Assembly (NCBI RefSeq): GCF_900129995.1
Contig: NZ_FQXO01000010.1
Span: 1 to 64,000, forward strand
Source of the DNA: Caloranaerobacter azorensis DSM 13643
GTDB taxonomy: Bacteria; Bacillota; Clostridia; Tissierellales; Thermohalobacteraceae
Direction of reading: 5' to 3'
DNA: 64,000 nucleotides
The notes beneath the pieces are model-generated. The model was not told the DNA's origin. It searched no databases and saw only the letters and a list, made by a program, of their open reading frames with translations. Both the position numbers and the translations under genes were made by a program. How positions within the stretch are numbered: position 1 is the first letter of the stretch; the number at the start of each line of letters is the position of its first letter. Of this stretch, positions 7,810-19,857 are shown one piece after another.

Positions 7810-9621
7810 ATGCCAAAAGACAGACAGAAAAGAGTGAGGAATTTTTCTATAATAGCTCATATAGATCATGGTAAGTCAACATTAGCCGATAGATTAATAG
7901 AGAAAACGGGACTTCTTACCGAAAGAGAAATGAAGGACCAAATATTGGATAATATGGATTTGGAACGTGAAAGAGGAATTACAATAAAATTACAGACTAC
8001 GAGATTAATCTATAAGGCTAAAGATGGTGAAGAGTATATTTTAAATCTTATAGATACACCGGGGCATGTCGATTTTAACTATGAGGTATCGAGAAGTTTA
8101 GCTGCTTGTGAAGGGGCTTTACTAGTAGTTGATGCGGCACAGGGTGTTGAAGCTCAAACTTTAGCAAATGTTTATTTAGCATTAGAACAAGATTTAGAGA
8201 TAATACCTGTCATTAATAAAATAGATTTACCAAGTGCAAGACCAGAAGAAGTAAAGAGAGAAATAGAAGATGTAATAGGGCTAGACTGTGCAGATGCACC
8301 TATGATATCAGCTAAGGAAGGATTAAATATAGAGGACGTATTAGAAAGTATCGTAAAGAAAATACCAGCACCTACAGGAGACATTAATGCTCCATTGAAG
8401 GCTTTGATATTTGATTCGTACTATGACAATTATAAAGGCGTTATAACTTATATAAGAGTGGTTGAAGGAAATATAAAGCCAGGTATGAAAATAAAAATGA
8501 TGGCAACAGGTAAGACTTTTGAAGTCAGTGAAGTTGGTATATTTGCACCGGGTCAAGTACCGGTTAAAGAATTAAATGCTGGAGATGTTGGTTACGTTGC
8601 AGCAAGTATAAAAAATGTTAGAGATGCAAGAGTAGGTGATACGATAACAGATGCACAAAATCCGACTGAAAAGCCTTTGCCTGGTTATAAGAAAGTTACA
8701 CCTATGGTATACTGCGGAGTATACCCGGCTGAAGGAGAAGACTATAATAATGTTAAAGATGCATTAGAAAAATTACAAGTAAATGATGCTGCATTAGTTT
8801 TTGAGCCTGAAACATCTGCAGCATTAGGATTTGGTTTTAGATGTGGATTTTTGGGATTATTGCACATGGAAATTATTCAGGAAAGGTTAGAAAGAGAATT
8901 CAATTTAAATATTGTTACTACAGCTCCTAGTGTTATTTATAAAATCATGAAAAAAGACGGTGAAATGTTAACTATTCAGAATCCGACAAACTTGCCGCTA
9001 GTAGCCGAAATAGAGTATATGGAAGAGCCAATAGTAGAAGCTTCGATTATGACACCTACTGACTATGTTGGTGCTGTAATGGAGTTATGTCAGTCAAGAA
9101 GAGGAACATTTAAGAATATGGAATATTTAGATCAATCAAGGGTAGTAATGCATTATGATCTGCCATTAAATGAAGTAATTTATGATTTTTTTGATGCACT
9201 TAAATCGAAAACAAAGGGATATGCTTCTTTTGACTATGAACTTAAAGGATACCAGAAATCTGATTTAGTTAAGTTAGATATTTTAATCAATAAAGAGCTT
9301 GTAGACGCATTTTCTATAATAGTTCACAGAGATAAGGCTTATGAGAGAGCTAGAAGTATAGTTGAAAAATTAAAGGAAGTTATACCGAGACATTTGTTTG
9401 CTGTTCCAATTCAAGCGGCAATTGGTTCGAAAGTAATTGCTAGAGAAACTATTAAAGCATTAAGGAAAGACGTTCTTGCAAAATGTTATGGTGGAGACGT
9501 ATCAAGAAAGAAAAAATTATTGCAGAAACAAAAAGAGGGTAAAAAACGAATGAGGCAATTAGGTAATGTTGAAGTACCTCAGGAGGCATTTTTAGCGGTA
9601 TTGAAATTTGATGATAAATAA
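7810..9621 (+). CDS. lepA: Elongation factor 4 (LepA) GTPase
   Basis: Ribosome-associated translational GTPase. The 603 residues are full length. The G domain carries [14 protein letters not shown] (G1), RERGITI (G2), DTPGHVDF (G3) and NKIDLPSA (G4). EF-G-like domains II, III and V and the LepA-specific C-terminal domain follow; the end has the basic box [21 protein letters not shown] that binds the ribosome. The ATG follows AAGGAGG. It has its own sigma-A-like promoter and precedes hemW, with a VanZ-like fragment between them. hemW next to lepA is a classic Firmicute arrangement. Confidence 0.98.
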   Translation: MPKDRQKRVRNFSIIAHIDHGKSTLADRLIEKTGLLTEREMKDQILDNMDLERERGITIKLQTTRLIYKAKDGEEYILNLIDTPGHVDFNYEVSRSLAACEGALLVVDAAQGVEAQTLANVYLALEQDLEIIPVINKIDLPSARPEEVKREIEDVIGLDCADAPMISAKEGLNIEDVLESIVKKIPAPTGDINAPLKALIFDSYYDNYKGVITYIRVVEGNIKPGMKIKMMATGKTFEVSEVGIFAPGQVPVKELNAGDVGYVAASIKNVRDARVGDTITDAQNPTEKPLPGYKKVTPMVYCGVYPAEGEDYNNVKDALEKLQVNDAALVFEPETSAALGFGFRCGFLGLLHMEIIQERLEREFNLNIVTTAPSVIYKIMKKDGEMLTIQNPTNLPLVAEIEYMEEPIVEASIMTPTDYVGAVMELCQSRRGTFKNMEYLDQSRVVMHYDLPLNEVIYDFFDALKSKTKGYASFDYELKGYQKSDLVKLDILINKELVDAFSIIVHRDKAYERARSIVEKLKEVIPRHLFAVPIQAAIGSKVIARETIKALRKDVLAKCYGGDVSRKKKLLQKQKEGKKRMRQLGNVEVPQEAFLAVLKFDDK

Positions 9622-9654
9622 TATAAGTTTACTTTTGTGGGGATTCCTAGTTTT

Positions 9655-9676
9655 AAAAGGGATTCCTTTTCTTTTT
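9655..9676 (+). terminator. Weak terminator candidate after lepA
   Basis: AAAAGG / CCTTTT stem (9655-9660 with 9665-9670) with loop GATT, followed by CTTTTT. Stability is modest. Confidence 0.45.
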
Positions 9677-9731
9677 GTTGAATTAAGAAAATAGATAAAT
9701 ATATTGATAAATTTACAAGGAGTGTTTATTT

Positions 9732-10199
9732 ATGATAGACTTTGATATATCTATAATTATAATCGGACTAGTACTATTAAGTATACTATATATTTATTTT
9801 AAATTTGTAATGAAAAAAGAGAATGTTTTTTTATTATTCTTTAGTATATTCTACTTTTATTTATTGATTTCAATAAAATATACTTTATTTCCAATACCTA
9901 TAACTATGGCAAAAGTAGTTAGAAATGAAACAGCTTTCTTATCTGGAGTCAATTTAATTCCCTTTAATTATAAATCAGTTAATTATTTATTAAGTAAGCA
10001 AGTTATTTACAACATACTATTATCTGTTCCTTTTGGCTTTGGCATTCCATATATTACCAAACTCAATAGAAAAAAATTAGTTATATTAGCTATAAGTTTT
10101 GGAACTATAATAGAATCTTTACAATTAATTATCTCGCTATTTTTAAAGTCCGATACAATTTTAAGTTATATATATAAAATAAGTAAAGAAAACATTTAA
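9732..10199 (+). CDS. VanZ-like membrane protein, C-terminally truncated
   Basis: A hydrophobic 155-residue protein with about four membrane helices. The segment SGVNLIPFNYK followed by NILLSVPFGFGIPYI and IIESLQLI matches the core of the VanZ-like family, named after a teicoplanin resistance protein of unclear biochemistry. Family members normally continue after the ESLQL helix with an R-x-FDIDD-x-ILN motif and a last membrane helix. Here the protein instead ends in SDTILSYIYKISKENI, so the conserved C-terminus is missing. It sits between lepA and hemW, where most relatives have nothing, and may be a decaying insertion or a divergent form. Its start ATG follows AAGGAGTG. Confidence 0.65.
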   Translation: MIDFDISIIIIGLVLLSILYIYFKFVMKKENVFLLFFSIFYFYLLISIKYTLFPIPITMAKVVRNETAFLSGVNLIPFNYKSVNYLLSKQVIYNILLSVPFGFGIPYITKLNRKKLVILAISFGTIIESLQLIISLFLKSDTILSYIYKISKENI

Positions 10200-10218
10200 A
10201 TTAAAAGGAGAATTAATC

Positions 10219-11358
10219 ATGAACGAATTATTGGGAATATACATTCATATACCTTTTTGTGTAAGTAAATGTTTTTACTGTGATTTTAATTCATATACAG
10301 ATAAATCATATATTATTAAAGACTATATAAAATATTTAAAAAAAGAAATAGATTTGTATTCAGTCGAATTAAAAGATTATAAAGTTAAAACAATATTTAT
10401 TGGAGGTGGAACACCTTCTAGTATAGATAGTAAATTTTTATGTGATATTGTAAATCATATTTACAAAAAATTTAATCTTTCTACGTTGATCGAATTTACA
10501 GTAGAAGCAAATCCCAAGACGCTAGATAAGTATAAACTAAAAGACTACAAAAACTTGGGAATAAATAGAATGAGTTTAGGTTTGCAGTCTTTTAATGATA
10601 AGTTATTAAAAAGTATAGGACGAATTCATACCGCTAGAGATTTTTTAGAAAGCTATGATTTAATAAGAAAGTTTGGTTTTGATAATGTTAATGTAGATGT
10701 AATGTTTAATCTACCGGGACAGACGATAAAAGATGTTATTGATACATTAAAAAAAGTTATTGCACTAAAGCCAGAACATATCTCGTTTTATAGTTTAAAG
10801 ATAGAAGAAGGAACTTTATTTTATAAACTATATAATGAATCAAGATTAGACTTACCAGATGAAGATACGGAAAGAGATATGTATCATAAAGGAATAGAAT
10901 TATTAGAAGATAATAACTTTATACATTATGAAATATCTAATTTTGCTAAGCATGGTTATGAATGTAAACATAATTTAATATACTGGAATGTAAAGCCTTA
11001 TCTCGGATTAGGATTATCTGCTCATTCTAATATAAATAGCAAAAGATGGAGTAATTTTAGGAATTTTAAGCAGTATTTCAAGTGTTTAGATAATGGTAGA
11101 TTGCCTATTGAAGAAAATGAGGAAATAGATGTAGAAATGGAAATGGCAGAATTTATGATATTAGGATTAAGATTGATTAAAGGAATTGAAAAATTAGATT
11201 TTAAAAAAAGATTCGGATTAAATGTAGATGATATATATGGTATGCAATTAAGAAGTTTAGAAAATAAAGGATTGATAGAAAATAAAGAAGAATATATTAA
11301 GTTAACAAAACGGGGAATTGATTTATCTAATTTAGTTTTTATGGAATTACTTCCTTAA
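10219..11358 (+). CDS. hemW: HemW-like radical SAM heme chaperone
   Basis: Radical SAM protein of the HemW group (formerly annotated oxygen-independent coproporphyrinogen oxidase). It carries the CxxxCxxC cluster motif as CVSKCFYC (Cys14, 18, 21) and the SAM-binding GGGTPS near 68. It also has the family motif NRMSLGLQSFND near 116, and a C-terminal HemN_C region with VKPYLGLGLSAHSN near 260. The length of 379 is normal for HemW. Members of this group bind heme and are thought to deliver it, rather than decarboxylate coproporphyrinogen. The ATG follows AAAAGGAG. It lies just before the hrcA operon, as in many Firmicutes. Confidence 0.93.
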   Translation: MNELLGIYIHIPFCVSKCFYCDFNSYTDKSYIIKDYIKYLKKEIDLYSVELKDYKVKTIFIGGGTPSSIDSKFLCDIVNHIYKKFNLSTLIEFTVEANPKTLDKYKLKDYKNLGINRMSLGLQSFNDKLLKSIGRIHTARDFLESYDLIRKFGFDNVNVDVMFNLPGQTIKDVIDTLKKVIALKPEHISFYSLKIEEGTLFYKLYNESRLDLPDEDTERDMYHKGIELLEDNNFIHYEISNFAKHGYECKHNLIYWNVKPYLGLGLSAHSNINSKRWSNFRNFKQYFKCLDNGRLPIEENEEIDVEMEMAEFMILGLRLIKGIEKLDFKKRFGLNVDDIYGMQLRSLENKGLIENKEEYIKLTKRGIDLSNLVFMELLP

Positions 11359-11402
11359 CTTACGTATTTATTAGCAACTACTAACTAATTAATACAAGGG
11401 TA

Positions 11403-11431
11403 TTGACAAATTTTAAAAACAGTGATAATTT
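11403..11431 (+). promoter_or_regulatory. Sigma-A promoter of the hrcA-dnaK operon
   Basis: TTGACA at 11403-11408, a 17-nt spacer and TAATTT at 11426-11431. The start point would fall close to the CIRCE operator that begins at 11444, which is the usual arrangement for HrcA repression. Confidence 0.8.
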
Positions 11432-11443
11432 AAAAGCATAAGA

Positions 11444-11470
11444 TTAGCACTCGATAGTATAGAGTGCTAA
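11444..11470 (+). promoter_or_regulatory. CIRCE operator (HrcA binding site)
   Basis: TTAGCACTC, nine bases, GAGTGCTAA: a perfect match to the CIRCE consensus. It lies between the promoter and hrcA, so HrcA should repress its own operon and relieve repression upon heat shock. Confidence 0.97.
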
Positions 11471-11534
11471 TAAAAATGACAAGTTTTGCAAATTATAAAA
11501 ATTAGGCTTTCTATAACTAATTGAGGTGGTATAT

Positions 11535-12566
11535 ATGATGTTGAATGATAGAAAGCTTAAAATTTTACAGGCAGTAATTCATAGTTACATTACAAGTGCA
11601 GAACCGGTAGGTTCAAGAACTATTGCTAAAAAATATAATTTAGGAGTCAGTTCAGCGACTATACGGAACGAGATGTCGGATTTAGAGGAATTAGGATATT
11701 TATTACAACCTCATACTTCAGCAGGAAGGATACCGTCTGATAAAGCATATAGATTATATGTGGATAATTTGATGCAAATAAGAAAGATTACAGAAGAAGA
11801 AAGAAGAAAAATAAAGTTGAGTTTGCTTAAAGAAATAAGGGAAATAGAGCAAGTTATACAGAATGCAGCTAAAATTTTATCTGAACTTACAAATTGTACA
11901 TCTTTAGCAATTGCTCCTCAAATAAAGAGAAGTAAACTAAAAAGAATACAGTTAATACCTATTGACGAGCATAAAGTATTAGTCGTTATGGTTACTGATA
12001 CAGGAATAGTTAAAAATACAGTATTTAGGATTGAAAATGGCGTAAGAGAAGAACAATTAGAAAAGATTACTAATTATCTAAATAGTAGATTGAAAGGGTG
12101 TTCAATAGAAGACATAAGTAAAAATATTGATACAGAATTTGTAAAAGATATGTATGATTTGAGAGATACGATAAAAGATATTTTGCCGTTAATAAATCAG
12201 TCAATAGATGGGATGTATGAAGTAGATTTGTTTGCAGATGGAGTAACTAACATATTTAACTTTCCAGAGTATAATGATATTGCAAGAGCGAAAAGTTTTA
12301 TATCATTTATAGAAAATAAAGAATCTGTAGTCGATATGCTTTTAAAAAGTGGTTTTCATGACATTGAAATTATCATTGGTAGAGAGAATTGTTATGAAGA
12401 GGTAAGTAATTGTAGTCTAATTACTGCAACATATAGTTTAAATGGTAAAACGATAGGCAAAATAGGTGTAATTGGTCCTACAAGAATGGATTATTCAAAA
12501 GTAGTTTCTGTTGTAAAATCTATAGCTTTTGATTTAAATGAAATCTTAAATTATTTTATATTATAG
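11535..12566 (+). CDS. hrcA: Heat-inducible transcription repressor HrcA
   Basis: Repressor of class I heat-shock genes that binds CIRCE. The N-terminal winged helix has LNDRKLKILQAVIH and the helix SSATIRNEMSDLEELG near 40-55, followed by HTSAGRIPSDKAYR, a family signature. The rest is the GAF-like and dimerisation domain with IGPTRMDYSKV near the end. The frame is open from a GTG at 11526, but that codon is inside the GAGGTGG ribosome binding site. The start is ATG 11535 or, with slightly better spacing, ATG 11538. First gene of hrcA-grpE-dnaK-dnaJ, with CIRCE upstream. Confidence 0.96.
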   Translation: MMLNDRKLKILQAVIHSYITSAEPVGSRTIAKKYNLGVSSATIRNEMSDLEELGYLLQPHTSAGRIPSDKAYRLYVDNLMQIRKITEEERRKIKLSLLKEIREIEQVIQNAAKILSELTNCTSLAIAPQIKRSKLKRIQLIPIDEHKVLVVMVTDTGIVKNTVFRIENGVREEQLEKITNYLNSRLKGCSIEDISKNIDTEFVKDMYDLRDTIKDILPLINQSIDGMYEVDLFADGVTNIFNFPEYNDIARAKSFISFIENKESVVDMLLKSGFHDIEIIIGRENCYEEVSNCSLITATYSLNGKTIGKIGVIGPTRMDYSKVVSVVKSIAFDLNEILNYFIL

Positions 12567-12590
12567 GGTGTGAGGTTCTATCTTACACCC
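12566..12590 (+). other. Hairpin between hrcA and grpE (possible mRNA processing or stabilising element)
   Basis: GGGTGTGAG pairs with CTTACACCC (12566-12574 with 12582-12590, one G-U pair, 7-nt loop). There is no clear T run, so termination is unlikely. In Bacillus subtilis the dnaK operon transcript is cut between hrcA and grpE, so a similar role is plausible. Confidence 0.5.
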
Positions 12591-12638
12591 AATATACTGA
12601 ATATATGTGTTTATGAATATAGAAAAGAGGTGGAATAA

Positions 12639-15090
<2,452 letters not shown>

Positions 15091-15095
15091 ATAAG

Positions 15096-15131
15096 CCAAA
15101 GCTAAATCCTCTGGATTTAGCTTTGGTTTTT
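15096..15131 (+). terminator. Strong intrinsic terminator or attenuator between dnaK and dnaJ
   Basis: A perfect 14-bp stem (15096-15109 with 15113-15126), a 3-nt loop and a run of five T. Because dnaJ follows in the same direction with no obvious promoter in the 23-nt gap, it probably acts as a partial terminator that lowers dnaJ relative to dnaK. Confidence 0.85.
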
Positions 15132-15153
15132 GGTGTTGAAAGGTGGTGAAAAA

Positions 15154-16296
15154 ATGAGCAAGAGAGATTACTACGAAATTTTAGGTGTTAGCAAAAATGC
15201 ATCGGAGCAAGAGATTAAGAAAGCATACAGAAAATTAGCAAAAAAGTATCATCCAGACCTAAATCCAGGGGATAAAGAGGCCGAACAAAAATTTAAAGAA
15301 ATAAATGAGGCTTATGAAGTATTGAGTGATTCAGAAAAAAGAGCAAGGTACGATAGATTTGGGCATGCAGGTGTAAATGGTAATGCGGCAGGAGGATTTG
15401 GGCAAGGTTTTGGTGGTTTTGAAGGTTTTGGTGGATTTGGTGATATATTTGATGATATTTTTGAAGCTTTTGGTGGTGGTTTTTCACATAGAAGAAAATC
15501 AGGCCCTAAAAGGGGAGCTGATTTAAAATATACTTTAGATTTGAAATTTGAAGAAGCAGCCTTTGGAGCACAAAAGGAAATAAAAATAATGCGGACAGAG
15601 GATTGTTCAGTATGCCATGGAACAGGTGCTAAACCGGGTACTAAAAAAACAACTTGTCCAAAGTGTAATGGTACAGGAGAAATAAGATATGCTCATAATA
15701 CGCCTTTTGGTCAGTTCGTAAATGTAAGAACTTGTGATAGATGTCATGGAACAGGAGAGATTATAGAAGTACCATGTTCAAATTGTGGAGGAACCGGTAA
15801 AGAACGTCGTTTGAAAAAGATAAATATAAAAATACCGGCAGGAGTAGACACAGGTTCAGTAATACCTCTTAGAGGAGAAGGAGAACCTGGTGAAAAAGGA
15901 GGGCCTCCGGGAGATTTATATGTTTATATAAATGTACTGCCTCATGAAATTTTTGAACGTGAAGGTAATGATGTTATTTGTGAAATACCTATAACTTTTG
16001 TACAGGCAGCATTAGGGGCTACTATCGAAGTGCCGACACTTGACGGAAAAGTAAGATATAAAATACCAGAAGGAACACAAACAGATACAATTTTTAGATT
16101 GAAAAACAAAGGGATTCCATATATCAGAGGTAATGGTAGAGGAGATCAGTATGTGAAAGTAAAAGTACAAGTACCTAAGAAACTAAATGAAAAACAAAAA
16201 CAGATTTTGAGAGAATTTGCAAAGGCTACTGGAGATACTGTCCATGAACACAAAAAAGGATTTTTTGATAAGGTAAAAGATGCCTTTGGGGGTTAA
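15154..16296 (+). CDS. dnaJ: Chaperone DnaJ (Hsp40)
   Basis: Co-chaperone that stimulates DnaK ATPase. The J domain carries HPD at residues 33-35, followed by a Gly/Phe-rich linker (about 75-115). Four zinc repeats CxxCxGxG follow ([32 protein letters not shown]), then the C-terminal substrate-binding domains. The start is ATG 15154 behind AGGTGGTG; an upstream TTG in the same frame would lie inside the terminator's T tract. The length of 380 is normal for a type I DnaJ. Last gene of the heat-shock operon. Confidence 0.98.
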   Translation: MSKRDYYEILGVSKNASEQEIKKAYRKLAKKYHPDLNPGDKEAEQKFKEINEAYEVLSDSEKRARYDRFGHAGVNGNAAGGFGQGFGGFEGFGGFGDIFDDIFEAFGGGFSHRRKSGPKRGADLKYTLDLKFEEAAFGAQKEIKIMRTEDCSVCHGTGAKPGTKKTTCPKCNGTGEIRYAHNTPFGQFVNVRTCDRCHGTGEIIEVPCSNCGGTGKERRLKKINIKIPAGVDTGSVIPLRGEGEPGEKGGPPGDLYVYINVLPHEIFEREGNDVICEIPITFVQAALGATIEVPTLDGKVRYKIPEGTQTDTIFRLKNKGIPYIRGNGRGDQYVKVKVQVPKKLNEKQKQILREFAKATGDTVHEHKKGFFDKVKDAFGG

Positions 16297-16335
16297 AATC
16301 ACTCCATATTCATTGGAGTGATTTACTTTTGTATT
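16296..16335 (+). terminator. Intrinsic terminator after dnaJ
   Basis: A perfect 11-bp stem (16296-16306 with 16314-16324), a 7-nt loop and the T-rich stretch ACTTTTGTATTTT. Confidence 0.75.
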
Positions 16336-16414
16336 TTCGCTGGTTTTTTTTAATTTAATAGGGTATAATAAAGTGGAAATAAAGAAGATTAAAAAATAAA
16401 GGATGTGGGGCTAA

Positions 16415-17371
16415 ATGAAGTGGATTGAGGTCCAGATTAAAACTACTACGGAGGCTGTTGAAGTCGTATCTAATATTTTGTATGAAGCTGGAGTAGGGGG
16501 GGTAGTTATTGAGGATCCCAACGACCTAATATTCCAAAACAAAAATGAAGGAGATTGGGATTACATAGATCCTACTTTAGTAGAACAAAATTTTGAAGGA
16601 GTAATTGTTAAAGGGTATTTACCAGAAAGCGAGGATTTAATAGATAAAATAGAACTGATAAAACAGAACGTGGAAAAAATACCGCAATACAATTTGGACA
16701 AGGGATTAGGCGAAGTTACGACATCAGAAGTTTATGAAAAAGACTGGGCCAATTCATGGAAAAAGTATTATAAGCCAAAAAAAATAGGTGAGAAGATAGT
16801 TGTAAAACCTTCATGGGAAAGTTATGAGAAAAAATCAGATGATATTGTAATAGAACTTGATCCTGGTATGGCTTTCGGAACAGGAACTCATGAAACGACT
16901 ATAATGTGCATAAAAAAATTAGAAAAATATGTTCATCAACATGATATAGTTTTTGATATAGGTTGTGGTACTGGTATACTGTCGATTGCAGCAGCTAAAC
17001 TTGGAGCGATAAGTACTATAGGGATAGATTTAGATGAAGTATCTGTTAAAGTAGCTAAAGAAAATGTGAGAAAAAATGGAGTTGCTAATACCGTCCAAAT
17101 TAGGAAGGGCAATCTATTAGATGTGGTTGACGGAAAAGCTAATGTTATTGTTGCTAATATAATAGCTGAAGTTATTATTAAACTTGCAGAAGTTGTTCCT
17201 AAATTTTTATTAGAAGATGGAGTTTTTATAGCTTCTGGAATAATATTAGATAAAATAAAAGACGTTAAAGCTGCTTTGGATAAAAATGGTTTAGAAGTAA
17301 TTGACGAAATGAAAATGGGAGAATGGGCATGTTTAGTATCTAGATTCAAAGAGGGATCAGAGAATGCATAA
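16415..17371 (+). CDS. prmA: Ribosomal protein L11 methyltransferase
   Basis: SAM-dependent enzyme that methylates ribosomal protein L11. The 318 residues have the substrate-recognition N-terminus with MKWIEVQIKT and the linker region YEKDWANSWKKYYKP near 107. The Rossmann methyltransferase domain has DPGMAFGTGTHETT near 148 and VFDIGCGTGILSIAAAKLGA near 178. Its 3' end overlaps the start of rsmE by 8 nt, so the two are translationally linked. A TATAAT at 16364-16369 could serve as its own -10. It sits downstream of dnaJ as in Bacillus (yqeT). Confidence 0.96.
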   Translation: MKWIEVQIKTTTEAVEVVSNILYEAGVGGVVIEDPNDLIFQNKNEGDWDYIDPTLVEQNFEGVIVKGYLPESEDLIDKIELIKQNVEKIPQYNLDKGLGEVTTSEVYEKDWANSWKKYYKPKKIGEKIVVKPSWESYEKKSDDIVIELDPGMAFGTGTHETTIMCIKKLEKYVHQHDIVFDIGCGTGILSIAAAKLGAISTIGIDLDEVSVKVAKENVRKNGVANTVQIRKGNLLDVVDGKANVIVANIIAEVIIKLAEVVPKFLLEDGVFIASGIILDKIKDVKAALDKNGLEVIDEMKMGEWACLVSRFKEGSENA

Positions 17372-18110
17372 ATTCTTTGTAGATAAAAAAGATATTATAG
17401 AGGACAAAATAACTATTAAAGGCGAAGATGTAAAGCATATAAAAAATGTATTAAGGCTAAATATTGGTGAAATTATAAATGTATCAAATTGTGAAGGGAA
17501 AGAATACTTTGCAGAGATAATAAATATAGAAAAAAATTATGTAGAAGCAATTATCAAAGAAGAATTTGAATCAAAAAGCGAACCGCCTATACAGATTGTG
17601 CTTTATCAAGGATTACCAAAATCTTCGAAGATGGATTTGATTATTCAAAAGGCAACAGAATTAGGCATTGTTGAAATAGTACCATTAATAACAAAGAGAA
17701 CGGTAGTTAGGATTGAAGATGAAAAAAAAGAACTTAAAAAGCTAGAGAGATGGAGACGTATTGTAAAAGAAGCTTCTAAACAGTGTAGAAGAGGGATTAT
17801 ACCAATTGTTAGTAATATAGTAACTTTTAATGAAATGATTGATAGATTAAAAGACGAAGAATTTATTTTAGTCCCTTATGAAAATGAAATGAAAAGGGGA
17901 TTAAAAGATATATTAAAATCTTTAAAAAAGGATAGAATTAATATAATAATAGGTCCAGAAGGTGGCTTTGAAAAAGAGGAAATAGAAAGATTAAAGGAGA
18001 TTAATGCTCATATAGTTTCTTTAGGACCTAGGATTTTGAGAACAGAAACTGCAGGATTTACTGCTATAGCTGTGGTTATGTATGAGCTTGGAGATTTAGG
18101 AGTGATTTAA
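17364..18110 (+). CDS. rsmE: 16S rRNA (uracil-1498-N3) methyltransferase
   Basis: RsmE methylates U1498 of 16S rRNA. It is a SPOUT-class enzyme with an N-terminal PUA-like domain (about 1-70) and a knotted C-terminal domain. The latter includes VLYQGLPKSSKMDLIIQK near 80, ASKQCRRGIIP near 140, and the SAM-binding knot with IIGPEGGFEKEEI near 196 and LGPRILRTETA near 222. The length of 248 is typical. It overlaps prmA and abuts mtaB with no gap, forming a prmA-rsmE-mtaB block. Confidence 0.96.
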   Translation: MHKFFVDKKDIIEDKITIKGEDVKHIKNVLRLNIGEIINVSNCEGKEYFAEIINIEKNYVEAIIKEEFESKSEPPIQIVLYQGLPKSSKMDLIIQKATELGIVEIVPLITKRTVVRIEDEKKELKKLERWRRIVKEASKQCRRGIIPIVSNIVTFNEMIDRLKDEEFILVPYENEMKRGLKDILKSLKKDRINIIIGPEGGFEKEEIERLKEINAHIVSLGPRILRTETAGFTAIAVVMYELGDLGVI

Positions 18111-19418
18111 ATGAAAACTGTTGCTTTTTATACTTTAGGCTGTAAAGTAAATCAGTATGAAACGGAAGCAATGGCTGAACTTTTTAAAAAAGAAGGATAC
18201 AATGTGGTGGATGCTGAAGATAAGGCTGATATTTATGTTATAAATACTTGTACAGTTACTAATCTTGGTGATAGGAAATCGAGGCAATTTATAAGGAGAG
18301 CAAAAAGGAAGAATAGAAAGGCTATTATAGCTGTTGTTGGGTGTTATGTGCAAGTTTCACCTGATGAAGTATTTGAAATTGAAGATGTAGATTTAGTTAT
18401 TGGAACGAATGATAAAAATAAGATAGTTGAGCTTTGTGAAGAAGTTAAAGAAAAACATAAGCGCATTAAAATTGTTGAAGATATAATGAAAGTAAGAGAG
18501 TTTGAAGAGATGCCTATAAATGAGATAGAAGGTAAGACTAGAGCTTTTGTGAAAATACAGGAAGGATGCAATCAGTATTGCTCATATTGCATAATACCTT
18601 ATGCAAGAGGACCTGTAAGGAGTAGGAAATTACAGAATATTATAAAAGAAGTAGAGAAACTTAGTAAAAGTGGTTTTAAGGAAATTGTTTTAACAGGGAT
18701 ACATGTAGCATCATATGGAAAAGATTTAGGAGATATAAGATTAATAGATGTTATTGAAGCTATACACGATATTGAAGGTATAGAAAGAATAAGATTAAGT
18801 TCATTAGAACCTACGATAATAACGGAAGAATTTATGGATAGACTAATAAAACTTCCAAAAGTGTGTAATCATTTTCATTTGTCACTGCAAAGTGGAAGTA
18901 ATACAGTTTTAAAGAGAATGAACAGAAAATATACAACTGAAGAGTATTTAAGTATAGTTAAACTTATTAGAAAATATATGCCTGATGTAGGTTTGACGAC
19001 TGATATAATAGTAGGTTTTCCAGGGGAAACAGATGAAGAGTTTGAAGAAACATATAATTTTGTTAAAGAAATAGGTTTTTCAAGAATACATGTTTTTAAA
19101 TATTCTCCAAGAAAGGGTACACCTGCGGCAAAATTTAAAAATCAAGTTGATGGTAAAATCAAAGCAGAACGAAGTAGAAAATTAATAGAACTAGGTGAAG
19201 AACTTAACAAGGTTTTTAATAGAAGATTTATAGGCAAGATAATGAATGTTTTATTTGAAGAGAAAGTTAGAGGAGCAACTGGGCTAATGGAAGGGTATAC
19301 AACAAATTATATTCGGGTTATGGCTAAAGGAGATATTTCGATTGAAGGAGAAATATTGCCTGTAAAAATGAACAGAATATCGGGTGAAAATTTAATAGGT
19401 GAGATTACAAATAAATAA
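18111..19418 (+). CDS. mtaB: tRNA (t6A37)-methylthiotransferase MtaB
   Basis: Methylthiotransferase that converts t6A37 to ms2t6A37 in tRNA. The N-terminal UPF0004 domain has TLGCKVNQYE and other cluster cysteines (INTCTV near 45, VVGCYV near 80). The radical SAM domain carries CNQYCSYCIIPYARG near 152, and a TRAM domain ends the protein. The 435 residues and motif set match MtaB (YqeV) rather than MiaB or RimO, supported by its place after rsmE. The ATG directly follows the rsmE stop codon and uses a ribosome binding site within rsmE. Confidence 0.95.
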   Translation: MKTVAFYTLGCKVNQYETEAMAELFKKEGYNVVDAEDKADIYVINTCTVTNLGDRKSRQFIRRAKRKNRKAIIAVVGCYVQVSPDEVFEIEDVDLVIGTNDKNKIVELCEEVKEKHKRIKIVEDIMKVREFEEMPINEIEGKTRAFVKIQEGCNQYCSYCIIPYARGPVRSRKLQNIIKEVEKLSKSGFKEIVLTGIHVASYGKDLGDIRLIDVIEAIHDIEGIERIRLSSLEPTIITEEFMDRLIKLPKVCNHFHLSLQSGSNTVLKRMNRKYTTEEYLSIVKLIRKYMPDVGLTTDIIVGFPGETDEEFEETYNFVKEIGFSRIHVFKYSPRKGTPAAKFKNQVDGKIKAERSRKLIELGEELNKVFNRRFIGKIMNVLFEEKVRGATGLMEGYTTNYIRVMAKGDISIEGEILPVKMNRISGENLIGEITNK

Positions 19419-19475
19419 AGGATTTTTTAGTGATATTGTTGAATATATAATTATGGCAGTAAGGAGGTGAACTGG

Positions 19476-19820
19476 GTGTCTGATTGTATTTTTTGTAAAA
19501 TAGTTAATGGAGAAATTTCTAGCAATAAAGTATATGAAGATGATAAAGTATTAGCATTTGAAGATATAGATCCTCAAGCACCTGTTCATATACTAATAAT
19601 ACCAAAGAATCATATATCTTCAATTAAAGATATAAATGAGGATAATGTAGATATTATAAATCATATACATTTAGTTATAAAGAAATTAGCGAAAGAAAAA
19701 GGTATAGATCAGGATGGATTCAGAATAGTAAACAATTGTGGTAAAAATGGTGGCCAGACTGTAGAACATTTACATTACCATTTATTAGGCGGAAGACACT
19801 TAATGTGGCCTCCAGGTTAA
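19476..19820 (+). CDS. HIT family purine nucleotide hydrolase
   Basis: Histidine-triad protein of the HINT branch, usually acting on AMP-lysine or nucleotide phosphoramidates. The 114 residues begin MSDCIFCKIVNGE and carry the triad EHLHYHLLGGR near residue 97. Cysteines at 4 and 7 could bind zinc with a histidine, as in many HINT proteins. The start is the GTG at 19476. A GTG nine bases earlier lies in the ribosome binding site AAGGAGGTG itself. It sits between mtaB and rpsU. Confidence 0.93.
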   Translation: MSDCIFCKIVNGEISSNKVYEDDKVLAFEDIDPQAPVHILIIPKNHISSIKDINEDNVDIINHIHLVIKKLAKEKGIDQDGFRIVNNCGKNGGQTVEHLHYHLLGGRHLMWPPG

Positions 19821-19828
19821 AATATTTG

Positions 19829-19857
19829 TTGCATAAAACTGTTATTTAATGTATAAT
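19829..19857 (+). promoter_or_regulatory. Sigma-A promoter of rpsU
   Basis: TTGCAT at 19829-19834, a 17-nt spacer and a perfect TATAAT at 19852-19857. The transcript would start near 19864 and leave a leader of about 68 nt before rpsU. In this leader ACTGCT and AGCAGT could form a hairpin, followed by a very purine-rich ribosome binding site. Confidence 0.8.

Noticed and set aside
9640-9667. Direct repeat GGGATTCCT twice after lepA
   Set aside because: Only two short copies; they overlap a weak terminator-like hairpin and do not look like a duplication of a target site.
15293-15487. Histidine- and leucine-rich minus-strand frame in dnaJ
   Set aside because: It is the antisense of the Gly/Phe-rich linker of DnaJ and has no start signals.
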